Shown in pieces: positions 1 through 9,659 of a stretch of DNA of 64,000 nucleotides (positions are counted from its first letter, which is position 1; every line of letters starts with the position of its first letter). Origin of the DNA: Crocodylus rhombifer. Its lineage: Eukaryota; Chordata; Crocodylia; Crocodylidae. Under the pieces are notes generated by a model. It ran no database searches, was not told the DNA's origin, and saw only the letters and a list, made by a program, of their open reading frames with translations. The position numbers and the translations under genes were made by a program. The stretch is taken from contig JAVSML010018810.1 in NCBI GenBank assembly GCA_038503035.1, positions 52,492-116,491 on the forward strand. The letters run 5' to 3'.

Positions 1-500
1 CCCACAGGCCAAATCACATCATCACATCATCTGGCCCCCAGTGTCAGTCCTGCACAGGGCCAGTCTGAGACCCCTGCATGCTGGATCCAGCACCCGTGGT
101 GCCTGCTCCAGCTGGTCCAGGACGGTGTCACACACACTGATTGATCTGGGACATGAGCTGCACGTGGCATCCACTCCAGCCAGTCTGGGGCAGCCATGGT
201 GTGCACTGCAGGTCCTGGATCCAGCACGCAGCGGGGAAGGAGGCTCCATGGTTCCCCTGCATGCTGGATCCACTCTGGTCAGTTCAGGACTGTGCCACAT
301 ACAGTGTCCACCCCAGGCTGGCCAGAGCAGATGTTACATGCGTCTCGCACCCTCATCTGGCCAGAACAGACACATGTCCAGTGCAGTCCTGGACTGGCTG
401 GAGTGAGCACTGTGGGCACTGGATCTAGTATGTGGGGGGAAGAGAGGGTTTCTGTGGACCTATTCGTCTGGCCTGTGGGCTGGTCCTACATCACACTGCA
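1..500. repeat. GC-rich dispersed repeat with inverted ends and internal sub-repeats, hAT-like, cut by the window edge
   Basis: The window opens with CCCACAGGCC, and its inverse GGCCTGTGGGCTGG occurs near 469-482, as in hAT MITEs that end in a GGCC(T/C)GYGGGC block (compare the element at 29662-30099). Between these ends the sequence is GC-rich and repeats a module of the type CTGCATGCTGGATCCA (around 75-95, 210-225 and 257-272). Several overlapping open frames here come only from base composition and resemble no protein family I know. The left end is probably outside the window. The class is inferred from the end motifs. Confidence 0.45.
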
Positions 501-618
501 GATGAGTTTGACACTCCTGTAGTACAGTATATAGGCAGTATATAGAATAAAGGCAATATAAATGCAGCACTTTTTTGTTAGATATCCATCTAATATTTCT
601 GATAGAAAGATATTTCAA

Positions 619-708
619 CTGGTGTCAGACAAGCATATGATTCTTCTCATTTGTTCATTCTACTGGAATAAATCATGACGAAGCGTTTTTCACCTGTGAC
701 ATTTGTGG
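619..708 (+). pseudogene. APOH: Candidate, possibly degenerate, APOH exon for the first half of sushi domain 2
   Basis: Just before a strong donor (GTGAGT at 709), the frame reads FFTCDICG, and its phase (two bases of a Gly codon left over) joins exactly to the certain exon at 1468, giving ..TCDICGYILKG... This fits the C..GY.L.G core of a sushi domain and the human order FSC-N-T-G-F-Y-L-N-G with one extra residue. Against it, the same frame has a TGA at 638-640, and I see neither the opening CP motif nor a good acceptor upstream. It may be a decayed exon, an exon with a sequencing error, or chance. The left limit is a guess. Confidence 0.3.
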
Positions 709-1467
709 GTGAGTCACAGACTGGAATACGCTGCTAAGCATAAATGGATTAATTCAAGTCCCATCCCTGAGAAACAGAAGTGAGATGAGCAATAAATAAA
801 GGTAACTATGACACTGAATGTAGTAATTGGATTTGATTGATGGACTTAAATTTTGCTAATTATAATTTACTAGTTTCCAGTGTGTAATACTGAAATGACA
901 GAAACAGGATAAGCATTTCATTACGGCTTAGTATAAGGACTTAGAATAACAAAAGCACAAAGGTCTGGAGATAAGCACTTTAGAAAAAAATGCAAATGAG
1001 AATTAAATTGGGCTGTACACTGGTCTCCTGGCTGAGTTCTGTAGTGCAGTAACTTAACAGTCGTAGTCAATATAATCATCCTAAAGAACTACTCCCAAGA
1101 TGCCATGTATTATGTTAGCAATCAGAAATCAATACTCTTTTCTCACATACACTTTAATTATTATATAAATGGATGTGTCAAATACAATTTATGGTTGAAT
1201 GTACAAGAAATTAGTCTCTTATTCAGTCATAGATTTCTTCTGGAAGAAGAATTAGTACAGTATTAGTACAAGGGCAAATTTTCAACTTCTACTAAAAATG
1301 CTTCTTGAAATAAACAATTAGTTGAATTATGAAGGAAGCCCAGGAGTCAGACTGTACGCTCTGTAATGCATGCCTTCTTGTTAGGTTTCTTCTAGAGAAG
1401 TCCCAGCCCTCCCTGTGTTTATAAGACTTCTTAAAGCTTCCTAGTAAATGGATCTGTTTTTTCGCAG
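709..1467. other. APOH intron sequence, AT-rich
   Basis: This lies between the candidate exon and the first certain exon. It ends in a pyrimidine-rich tract and CAG. I see no repeat family or gene in it. Confidence 0.6.
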
Positions 1468-1544
1468 GTACATTCTCAAGGGGACAAGCACTTGCCAGTG
1501 CATGGCAGATGGAAGATGGAGCAGCACTCTACCTCACTGTCAAC
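1468..1544 (+). CDS. APOH: APOH exon, second half of sushi domain 2
   Basis: This is a 77-base exon between TTTTTTCGCAG and the donor GTATGT. It starts with the last base of a Gly codon and ends with the first base of the next codon. It reads YILKGTSTCQCMADGRW.. and ends in LPHCQ, which matches the C-terminal half of a complement control (sushi) module: the ..GY.L.G turn, the third Cys, the conserved Trp and the closing Cys. APOH is a secreted plasma glycoprotein with five sushi domains that binds anionic phospholipid. Human APOH also splits domain 2 over two exons at this place, which supports the call. An extra Cys (CQC) precedes the Trp region, matching the extra Cys in the candidate upstream exon. 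Confidence 0.88.
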
Positions 1545-2173
1545 GTATGTGTACTAAAGAAACACACTGGGCCCTATCCTTGTTTATAGCTTTTCACATG
1601 GTTGCAGTATTGTAAAAGGGTTTTAGAATACATTCATACCCATGCTAAGGCCTCGTTATGGTGTTACAACAAGGTACAGAGGAGTTGGTATAAATCAGAA
1701 TCAGGTTTTCTGTCTGTGGCTTGAAAGAGATGATTGGTTTTGGTTTTGGGTGTCTGGACTCATTATAGAGAAGTGTTACTAAATGACTGGTTTGGGCTTA
1801 GGAACTTCTGAATTCTAATACTGGTTCAGGGATGATGCAGATCTCCTTTCTCTTACATTTCCCTGCCACTTTGATACATCTCCTTTGACACATCCTTCAA
1901 AGATGTGAACACCTTGATGACAGAAGTGCAATATATTGTAAAAATGTTATGTATATTTATATTGCCTGCAAAAACTGCATTGATTAATGAATTACAAACA
2001 TCAAGGTTATTGAGCCTTTTATTTATTCTAATTAATTTAGCAAATGTATTCCTATTTTGCACCATGCAATGTAATTCTTTTATAGACATGATGTTCTGGG
2101 GGATATTCCTCCAGGAAGGAGTAACAATTTGGATTTTTGAGATGTGTGGAAAACCAATGTTCTGCTTTTCCAG

Positions 2174-2362
2174 CTGTGATTTGTCCTCCTCCCCAAATTC
2201 CTGAATTTGGAGTAATTTCTTACCATACTCTAAAGCCTGGAAATGTATCAGTCTTCCAAGACATGATTGGATTTGAATGCTTACCGTCTTTTGCACTTTT
2301 TGGCAATGAAACAGCTATCTGTACAGCTAATGGGAACTGGAGCCATATACCAGAATGCAAGT
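2174..2362 (+). CDS. APOH: APOH exon, sushi domain 3
   Basis: This 189-base exon follows the acceptor TTTTCCAG and precedes the donor GTAAGT; the earlier reading GT at 2361 would break the frame. It encodes one whole sushi module. The four Cys are in VICPPP, FECLP, AICTANG and IPECK, and the Trp is in GNWSH. Three N-glycosylation sequons are visible (NVS, NET, NWS) at the positions where human APOH carries NNS, NDT and NWT, so the heavy glycosylation of domain 3 looks conserved. The codon split at each end joins in phase to the exons at 1468-1544 and 2984-3163. The opening ICPPP and the FGN.T motif are typical of APOH rather than of factor H-type genes. Confidence 0.95.
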
Positions 2363-2983
2363 GTAAGTAGATGTACAATCAATAATTTGATTAACTTTTA
2401 AAAAAAACGTTAGAAAATATATAGAAATGGTCTGAACATTTTTATTAATTTGGGCCTTATGAATTAATAGCACAGCAACTTTTTATATCTTGAATATATT
2501 TATTGTGAAAAGCATAATTACAAATGACTGCTAACAGTGACCTCAAGATTGCACAAAACAGGAAGTTTTCTGCCCCAGAGTGTCTACAATCTAACATTAC
2601 ACAAAAAAATGCAACTCTATTTAAGTTAACAATCTTTCACTTCTGTGAAATTAGAATCAGATACCTAAAGCATGGCAAATCCAGTCCAATATCTAAATAG
2701 CAGGAGTAAACTATCACCTAATCTAAGAAGTACAAAGCTAAATCCTCAGTTGGTGTAAATGAATACAATTTTACTGGCTTTATTGTAGGTTCACTGGAGC
2801 TATACCAAATTAAATGATCTTTGGATCTTCCCAAGGTTTGGAGGGAACATGATTCTAAACCAAATTTTTATGTTTGTTTCCAAAGTTTTTAAGTTTACTT
2901 GCTGTTTATCTATGTGAGAGACTAAAGGAAATCAAAGCAAATGTGTTAAATTGTACCATATTTTCTTTGGTTTTGCACTACAG
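2363..2983. other. APOH intron between domains 3 and 4
   Basis: AT-rich intron with GTAAGT..CTACAG ends. I see no repeat or secondary gene in it. Confidence 0.7.
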
Positions 2984-3163
2984 ACGTAACATGTCCAACT
3001 CCAACAGGAATAGAAAATGGATTTATAAATTTTGCTGTTCGAAGAACATATGGTTATAAGGAAAGTGTCAGTTTTGGCTGCAATGGTAGATATGTGCTAG
3101 AGGGGCCCAGAGAATCAACATGTGAAAAAACAAATGAGTGGTCCATAAAACCATCTTGTAAAG
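2984..3163 (+). CDS. APOH: APOH exon, sushi domain 4
   Basis: This 180-base exon lies between CACTACAG and GTAAGA and encodes a complete sushi module. Cys residues are in VTCPTP, SFGCNG, ESTCEK and KPSCK, and the Trp is in NEWSI. The IENGF.NF stretch and the YGYK..VSFGC stretch align with human domain 4 (the DNGFVNY and YYKDKATFGC regions). The human sequon NWS next to the Trp is not present: here N is followed by E and W, so this glycosylation site is lost or was gained elsewhere. The exon ends one base into an Ala codon, which is completed by the next exon. Confidence 0.95.
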
Positions 3164-4153
3164 GTAAGACTATGCATCAGAAACCACCCATCAACCTGAA
3201 TTGTCCTAAATGTTTGACCAGAAGAAGCTGATGAGAAATTATCTCTGAGAGAATCTCCCATTTCAGAACAAAGCAGAAAGATCAAGCATAGGCATTCTCA
3301 GGGCTCTCATAACAGCATTAAATAACTATATGCTCCCCAGTAAGATAATACAACTGGGTTTAATGACCATGCACCCAAATTCTTCCTTTATTCCTTTTAC
3401 TTTCTGTCTAAATTGGCACTTTGCATGTAAGCCAGATGCATCTAGAAACTATTGCTTGTACAGCCATGTCAGGGGTATGATTTTTTTTTCAACATTTTTA
3501 CCTAAAGCCTGAATGTAGGCACAGTTGTACTGACATAACAAGACTCTGATAGAGCTTATTTTATTTGGGGAACCAACTTAACCACACTAGTTGGTATGAG
3601 CTATAGTTATGTTAGGGAGATTTGCTAATACAGCTACATTACCAAACAGTCTTTAGTGTAGATTTGGCCTCAGTCTCTACAATTTGAAATCAGAAAAGAA
3701 TGTTTTCTGTAATGATGTAATTTAATCTATTTCCATCCATATTGAGACATACCACTTCTCAAATATTAACACTTTTTCTACAACTAAGCAAGAAGTGACA
3801 TTTATCTTTCTTCATTCATCAAGTATACATGGCATTGCCTACATATATTGCATACAAGTATACAAATCGCTGTTTTTGAAATAAGAGGTTGGGCTTTTCA
3901 AAAGCAGTCAAGTGACTTAGGAACACAGTCTCATTGCCTTTCAGTGGGACATCAGCTCTTAATTCATGTAACCACTACCAAATATCTCATTCAATATCTG
4001 TCTTTCAAATATTTGCTCCTTTGTGGACAACATCACTGACTTTTACACCAAAATGTTACTTCTGTACTTACCTTACAGGATCTAGCCTATTTATTTTTTT
4101 AATTCAAACCCTAATGAAATGGTAATGCAACTTAAATTTGAACTGTTTTTCAG
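3164..4153. other. APOH intron between domains 4 and 5
   Basis: AT-rich intron with GTAAGA..TTTCAG ends. Around 3600-3672 there is a short stretch ending TTTAGTGTAGATTTGGCC that resembles the end of the CATCTACAC-type MITEs seen at 51236 and 62380, but it is too degraded to delimit. Otherwise nothing is recognised. Confidence 0.5.
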
Positions 4154-4351
4154 CACCATGTAAGATACCAGTTAAGAAAGCTACTGTGTTATACAAAGGT
4201 GAGAAGGTAGCAGTTAAGGATGGCCTTAAAGAAGGAATACAACATGATGAAACCATTTCCTTTTTCTGCAAAAATAAAGAAGAGGACTGTGTCTATACTG
4301 TGCCCACTACGTGTATAGATGGCAATCTCACAGTTCCTGAATGTTTCAAAG
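4154..4351 (+). CDS. APOH: APOH exon, sushi domain 5 (membrane-binding domain)
   Basis: This 198-base exon encodes the aberrant fifth domain. It reads APCKIPVKKATVLYKGEKV.., and later FFCKNKEEDC, TTCIDG and PECFK, with the domain V Cys pattern. In mammals this domain docks on anionic phospholipid through a lysine-rich patch, in human CKNKEKKC. Here the last two lysines are replaced by Glu and Asp (CKNKEEDC), which lowers the positive charge at that spot, though other lysines (VKK, YKGEK, KDGLK) are kept. A new N-glycosylation sequon NLT appears before the PEC motif where human has GTIEV. The exon ends one base into a Glu codon that the tail exon completes. Confidence 0.95.
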
Positions 4352-4666
4352 GTATGAACCTGGCTACTTTAACAAGAGTGGTAAAACCCTGAGTATGTGG
4401 AACAGTGTTTTCACTTACTCCCAAAGAATCTAAAATATTCATCCAGAAAAGCAGTAGAAGACTATAAAAGGAAAACAGCCCTAGCTATGAAAATGTTTAT
4501 ATAGTTTTGTCTAAAGGTAGTTTTGTCCATAGTAGACACTGTTTAGAGGTTGTATGAGCAAATAAGGGACAAAGCTGCAGCCAGTAATTTTGTGACTAAC
4601 TACACTGATGGTCCAAAACTTTTCTTGGAAGGCACTGCTGCTTCCTTGGGACTATGGAACGCAGTA
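4352..4666. other. APOH last intron, left part
   Basis: Donor GTATGA followed by unremarkable AT-rich sequence up to the Tigger-type insertion at 4667. Confidence 0.6.
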
Positions 4667-5247
4667 CAGGCAGTCCTCGACTTACACTGTTTCGAGTTAC
4701 AACATTTTGCACTTACAACGTTTATAAATTGACACCTTGTTTCAACTTAATGGCATCAGTTTTTACTTTACAACGCATGAGCTGATGCGATGCCACACCA
4801 GCAAATACCTGCTTGCTGAGTCGCTTATCTCCCTGGAGAAGATCTGTCCAAACTTGCTTGGATGCTTTCTTTAAGAAAGTAGACAAGACTCCAGAAAAAC
4901 CTGTAGCCAAGACTCCTGAGAAGACTCCAGCCAAGAACCCTTCAAAAAGTCCAACCAAGAGCCCTTCAAAAAGACCAGCAAAGTCACCTCAAAGAAGTCC
5001 TTTAAAACAATATGAGTGCTATTTACAATATAAATACATTAATGTAGCTATATTACTCATCTATAACTGATTGAGTACAAAATTCTGGGGTATTTTTGGT
5101 GAAAATAGGGTATTGGGCCTTGGTTCAGGAACCAATCCCCCATTTATAACATTGTTTCTTATGAGAAAATTGGTTCCGAGTTACAATGTTTTGACTTAAG
5201 ACATGGTTTGCGGGAACCACTTGTGTCATAAAGCCGAGGACTGCCTG
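4667..5247 (+). mobile_element. Tigger/pogo-type DNA element, internally deleted, copy 1
   Basis: The element begins CAGGCAGTCCTCGACTTAC and ends with the inverse (GAGGACTGCCTG). It is flanked by TA on both sides (4665-4666 and 5248-5249), the target duplication of Tc1/mariner-type elements. It is 581 bp long and sits in the last APOH intron. An open frame on the + strand (about 4813-5070) reads VQTCLDAFFKKVDKTPEKP and continues as a Lys-Pro-Ser-rich tail. This looks like the C-terminus of a Tigger-like transposase, with the catalytic part deleted. A second copy is at 30477-31027. The family name is from memory of the ends and tail; the TIR and TA duplication are seen directly. Confidence 0.85.
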
Positions 5248-5249
5248 TA

Positions 5250-5748
5250 TTTGTATCCTGAGGAAGAATTACAACCTTACACTGGTTTATGCTGGGCCTA
5301 TTTACTCAGGTCGTGCATAAAGGTTATGGAGAAGGAGCAGGCAAATAGTCTATCTGAATTATGACAAAAATATCAAAGGGTGAATGTTGTCTTAATTGCA
5401 GAAATGATCCTGAGGAGTTCAACAGGAAGTAAAGAACTTTTCAACTAGAAATATCTGTATTAATAATGAGAGAAAGACAAAAGGGTTTTGGTAGTAGGAC
5501 ATGCTTTGTGTTTAGGTTACTGTATTTTATTAAGTCTGCCCACATAGTATGTCCCTTTTTCAGGCTTCACTTCATTTGAAAAGGTGGGGGAGGGACCTAC
5601 ATAATTCCCAGTGTGGGGTCACGTGCTTTCACATTTTGCATGGCTCACACTGGCAGCATTTACTTTTCTCTGCCCTCCTATGCACTACTGCTACAGTCTA
5701 GACATTGTAATAATATCACTTAAATTAATACCTCCTTGTTTTTAACAG
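5250..5748. other. APOH last intron, right part
   Basis: Sequence between the Tigger element and the final exon, ending TTTTTAACAG. I recognise nothing in it. Confidence 0.6.
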
Positions 5749-5819
5749 AACGTGGATTCTTTTCAAGTGTATTCAAGAAGGACTATTCAGAAAGGACACT
5801 ATGTGAAGACAGCCCGTGA
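5749..5819 (+). CDS. APOH: APOH terminal coding exon, C-terminal tail and stop
   Basis: After the acceptor TTTTTAACAG the frame set by the previous exon reads ERGFFSSVFKKDYSERTLC, then EDSP and TGA at 5817-5819. It corresponds to the human tail that holds the membrane-inserting loop (SSLAFWK) and the final disulphide Cys. The hydrophobic loop character is kept (FFSSVF followed by KK), but the human Trp is a Phe here. The Cys is kept, and four residues follow it where human APOH stops at the Cys. A longer frame starting inside this exon in another phase is not real. Confidence 0.9.
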
Positions 5820-6303
5820 ATTAAAAAAAAGAAGACGCAGTAATTGCAATGCCTATCTTACTGAGACAAAACATAAATGGAAAGGTTTTTTAGGTGTTGT
5901 TGAGTTTAATGCCTCTCTGCCAGTTCAAGACTATATCTTGCAATATAACTTCAACTGCCTGATATCATCCTTGCCAATCTACTTCACATTCTAAGACAAA
6001 GTATTTTAGTCACAAATTCTTAAGATGTAGTCCAACTGTTCCTTTTTTCACTTTCTTCTCACTTTTTCTTATATATCCTTTTCAGAAAACCTTCAGTTCT
6101 CCTTTTGTGCCTATGCCCTACAAGTGTTTGTAACTGGTTCTCAGATTTCCACCTCTAACATAATAATCATTTTTAGGTAACTTATTCTGTATACTTATTT
6201 CTTTTTAAATACTGTCTACTAATTAGCTAAATCCTTTAGCTCTTACCTGATTTTAAAATAAAACTTTTAACTTTATCCACACAATGCTCATACTCATAAT
6301 AAA
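5820..6303 (+). other. APOH: APOH 3' untranslated region with poly(A) signals
   Basis: AT-rich sequence follows the stop codon. Two AATAAA hexamers stand at 6257-6262 and 6298-6303, about 440-480 bases after the stop. Either could end the transcript; the true cleavage site cannot be seen. Confidence 0.6.
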
Positions 6304-7099
6304 TTTTTCTTAAAATATATTTGTAGAATTCATTTTTCTGACATTTTCTTGCATATTTTCCTATCAACTATGGCATTTAAGTACAAAAAATGATCATTTC
6401 AATTTATTTTGCAGTTTTACTTAAAGGTTGTTTTGTATGTTTGCGTTTTTACCTTTCTAGCTGGTAGGTCAATCTGAACCCTTGAATGCATTTGTCCAAC
6501 GATTAGAGAGAACTGAGACCCAAGACTCCAGGGCTCTACATCCTGACTTGCTACTTACTCACTATAGCGTCCTTATTCTTGATTAATACTGTTTCACTTT
6601 GCACACACTCCCACTGCCCTGGACTATCCCATCCTCAGATCAGCACAAGGACATGGCCATGTGCACATCACATGGATGAGTAAGCCACTCCAATTACAAG
6701 AACTTCCACTGTGTTCTGTGGAAAGAGCTCTGCACCTTTACGGGTCATGGAGGGGAGGAGGGTTAAGATTAGCAGGGCTTAGGACAGAACCTGTAGAGAT
6801 AATGTTTATCATCATTGCCCCTCTGGTCCTGCAAAGAATCCCTTAGGTAAGCTTATATGACATGACACTGGTATTCATTCTGCAGTCTGTTGTCAATTAA
6901 GCAGGAGAAGCACCAGAAACCATAAAATGAGCAAAGATCTCAAGATTATACAGATAACTTTAACCTCCTAGAGATTTGTCAGGATCTGTAGGGTCTCCTA
7001 GCAAGACCTATGACCTATTCTCTGGAAGTTAAGGATGGGGATGGAAAGGCAAATCTATCCCCCTAATAAAATGATAGGAGAGAAACTCTATCTAGGAAT
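6304..7099. other. Intergenic sequence, nothing recognised
   Basis: Unique-looking AT-rich sequence between the APOH 3' end and the nested transposons. No open frame of interest and no repeat family recognised. Confidence 0.6.
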
Positions 7100-7116
7100 C
7101 CTTAGAATAGGGGTAT

Positions 7117-8404
7117 TGTAGCAGGGCTCTAAGTGCCTGCTACTGACAGCAGTAAAATGGGCTCAGCTGCCAGTCACCAGGGCAGCACAGGTGCAGGTTG
7201 CCAAGACAACCAGTCTGGTCAGCTGACCGGAAGGGGGCAGGGCCTGGCTTTTATAAACAAGCTAGGTTGAGGCCAGAGGTCAGTTCCCCTTTGGCAGCCA
7301 AAGAAACTGGAGCTCTGCTGGAGCAAGCAGGGCAGAGAAGCCTGATGGTCTGAGTAGTGTCTGCCCGATGATACTGGGTGGAGGAAAACCCTGGTAGGGA
7401 TACGAATGGAGCTATGGATAGCCAGTCAGCTTGGAATTTATGTTATAACACAGGAGGGTGCGGTTTTTGTTTTGTGGTTGTTGTGTTACACCGGAGGACC
7501 GGGCGAGGCTGCAGGGGTGGAGGAGGCCTCATAGGAGCTCCCCAGTAGTGGGGGGGGTTCCTAGCGTCGGAGAGGGCACTGCGTTTTGGGGTGTCCTGAC
7601 CCCGGCCCCAGTGTGGGCAGCATCGGGAGGAGCTCAGTGTGGGCACATGCAAGAAGCCCCAGTGGGGCATAAGACCTGAGAAGCCGGGTCTGGAGCCAGG
7701 TAAGGCAAAGGCCGCCTGGGCCCCGTTGTGAGGAGCCCAGTGGGCGTAAGACCCAAGGAGGGGGTCTGGGGGCCAGGTAAGGCCAAGGCTGCCTGAGCCC
7801 CGATTTGCGGGGAGCGCGAGGCACAGGCCTCGGTGTGGACAGGGAGTGCGAGGCACAGGCCCCGGTGTGGGCAGGGAGCACAAGGCACAGGCCCTGGTGC
7901 AGGCGGCGGTATAAGAGAGAGGCCCTAGTGGGTGCGATAATATAGAGGCAGGCCCCGCGGGGCGACAGACCCCAGTGAGGGCTGCGAGGCCCCGCGGGGT
8001 GAGGCAGGCCCCGGTGTGGACGGTGATAGCTGCGAGGCCCGGTGCAGGGCGACGGTACAGAGGCAAGGCCCCGGTGCAGGCGAGAGCCATGGGAGATAGG
8101 TCCCAGTGCAAGCAAGAGCCGTGAGGCGAGACAGGTGGGCACGGAGATGAGTCCGGGGACCCGTAAGGGCACGGCCGATGGTGGGGCTCACGTGCAGCCC
8201 AAAGGTCAGAGTGCACCGGGCGGTTAGACCAAGCCAGGATACATCCAGGCCGTGCCAGAGAGGGTAGAAAGGCAGCCTCCCTTGAACATATTAACATCAA
8301 AGACGTGGCAGGTGAGATAAAGAGGGTGCATTTAAACCGGATTTGGCATGGTAGGTAGGGGCGCTAGGCGAGGTCACGGCACCCCTAAAGGTCACCCTGC
8401 CACA
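7117..8404 (+). mobile_element. Solo LTR-like element with GC-rich tandem repeats
   Basis: The element starts TGTAGCAGGG and ends with the inverse CCCTGCCACA. It is flanked by a 5-bp duplication GGTAT (7112-7116 and 8405-8409). The TG..CA ends with short inverted repeats and a 5-bp duplication are the signature of an LTR. A TATAAA lies at 7252-7257 in the context GGCCTGGCTTTTATAAA, and the related copy at 21786-22782 has TATAAA at the equivalent place, which fits a promoter inside the LTR. From about 7800 to 8130 there are degenerate 30-45-bp tandem units around GGCCCCGGTG. No internal viral genes remain, so it is a solo LTR of a retrovirus-like or Gypsy-like element; I cannot tell which. Confidence 0.75.
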
Positions 8405-8954
8405 GGTATCAATTAATTGCGATTAACATACACAATTAACATGTTAATTGTTTGTGGTAATTTTTTTAATGGGTTAATTATGCATATGGTCTTGAAGCCT
8501 GCACCTGGGCTCCACTCTGCTGCTGTCACCACCGCCTCCTGGCCACCCCCTGGGGCAACTGTGGCAGCACAGAGGACTACAATGCAGCCTGGATGCAGGC
8601 TCCAGGTGGCTGCAGCCATGTGGGGGGTGGGGCAAGCAGACACAGACATGCAGCTGAAGCCTGCAAGTGGTTGAGAATGCAGTCCAGCAGCATATGGAGC
8701 AGTACCCAGTAGGTAAGTCTGTGAAAGGGAAGGGGCGTGGGGGGAGCAGACTGAGGCCTCCATGGTGAGGGAGGGAGTGGGGCAGAGGCTGTGGTGAATG
8801 GGGCCCCAGGGCTGGGGCAGGTTGTGGGATGGAGCTGCAGGCAGCTAGTTCAGAGGTGCAGGGGATGCTCTTTCCCCTACGCATACCCTAGGGGATGGAT
8901 GGGGTGCACATGTCCCTTGAATTGTGTGCAGGATGGAGGCGGGCTGCTGTGCGA

Positions 8955-9050
8955 TTAAAATCACTTTTTCCTGACACAGGCAGGGGATTGGACTCGATGA
9001 TCCTTTGACGTCCCTTCTGACCCTAGCATCTCTGAAACTACGAATAATTG
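8955..9050 (+). mobile_element. CR1 LINE 3' end fragment
   Basis: The stretch CAGGGGATTGGACTCGATGA followed by CCCTTCTGACCCTAGCATCTC is the conserved CR1 3' tail, + strand. It lies inside the hAT-like element, so it was inserted into it or was captured before that element spread. Confidence 0.75.
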
Positions 9051-9659
9051 CAACTCATTTTTTTTAATCACGTGGCTAATCGTGATCAATTTTTTTTAAT
9101 CGTTTTACAGCCCTACCTTAGAACATCTTCCTATTCCAGAACCTTTTTCTACTGTCACAAGGTGACCTTTTAAAAAGGGACTTGATTCTAGCTTCACCCC
9201 TGACTGATGATCAAACAAGTGTAAAACCCAGCAAGTGGTTCAACTTAGGAGAGCCCCAGAAAGAAAAAGGGCTATTGTGGGAACCTTGCTATTGTATGGT
9301 GATTCAAGAGAAAAATCAGTGGGCTCCTACTTTGTGCTTTAGTCAGATAAATGAATAAACAAACTGACAGACAATGTCAACACTCTGTTTAAATAATAAA
9401 CTAAGCCCTTTTCCAAATTGCCTGATTCAGACTCTGGATGTGGTCTCAGCACCTTTTGGATGCAAGTAATCTGCATCCATGCCAGTTTAGATGGAACAGA
9501 ATGCTCTGTCCCATCTAAATGAAGGGACTTGCATAGCGTGGTATTATTTAAGGTGAATACTGGGGGCAGAACCATATAATTTAACTTTCTAGTCTCAGAT
9601 GCTCTAACAAATAAATCTTTATGAAATATAATGATCACTTGCAGATGTATTACTGGAGA

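Larger units (their letters stand above)
7108..9115. mobile_element. hAT-like element interrupted by an LTR-like insertion
   Basis: The ends are inverted and imperfect: TAGGGGTAT at the left (then AATTAATTGCGATTAA after the insertion, from 8411) and, read inversely from 9115, TAGGGCTGTAAAACGATTAA. The flanks carry an exact 8-bp duplication, CCTTAGAA at 7100-7107 and 9116-9123, as expected for hAT transposition. Without the insertion the element is about 0.7 kb with a GC-rich middle (8490-8900) and AT-rich ends full of GATTAA motifs. It has no transposase and is a MITE. It also contains a CR1 tail at about 8955-9050. Confidence 0.85.

Noticed and set aside
1853..2296. 147-codon minus-strand open frame
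   Set aside because: It is antisense to the APOH domain 3 exon and the intron before it; no protein family recognised.
7443..8300. 285-codon minus-strand open frame, and shorter ones overlapping it
   Set aside because: It lies wholly in the GC-rich tandem units of the LTR-like element, is Pro/Ala/His-rich without a domain, and overlaps other open frames on both strands, as expected from composition.
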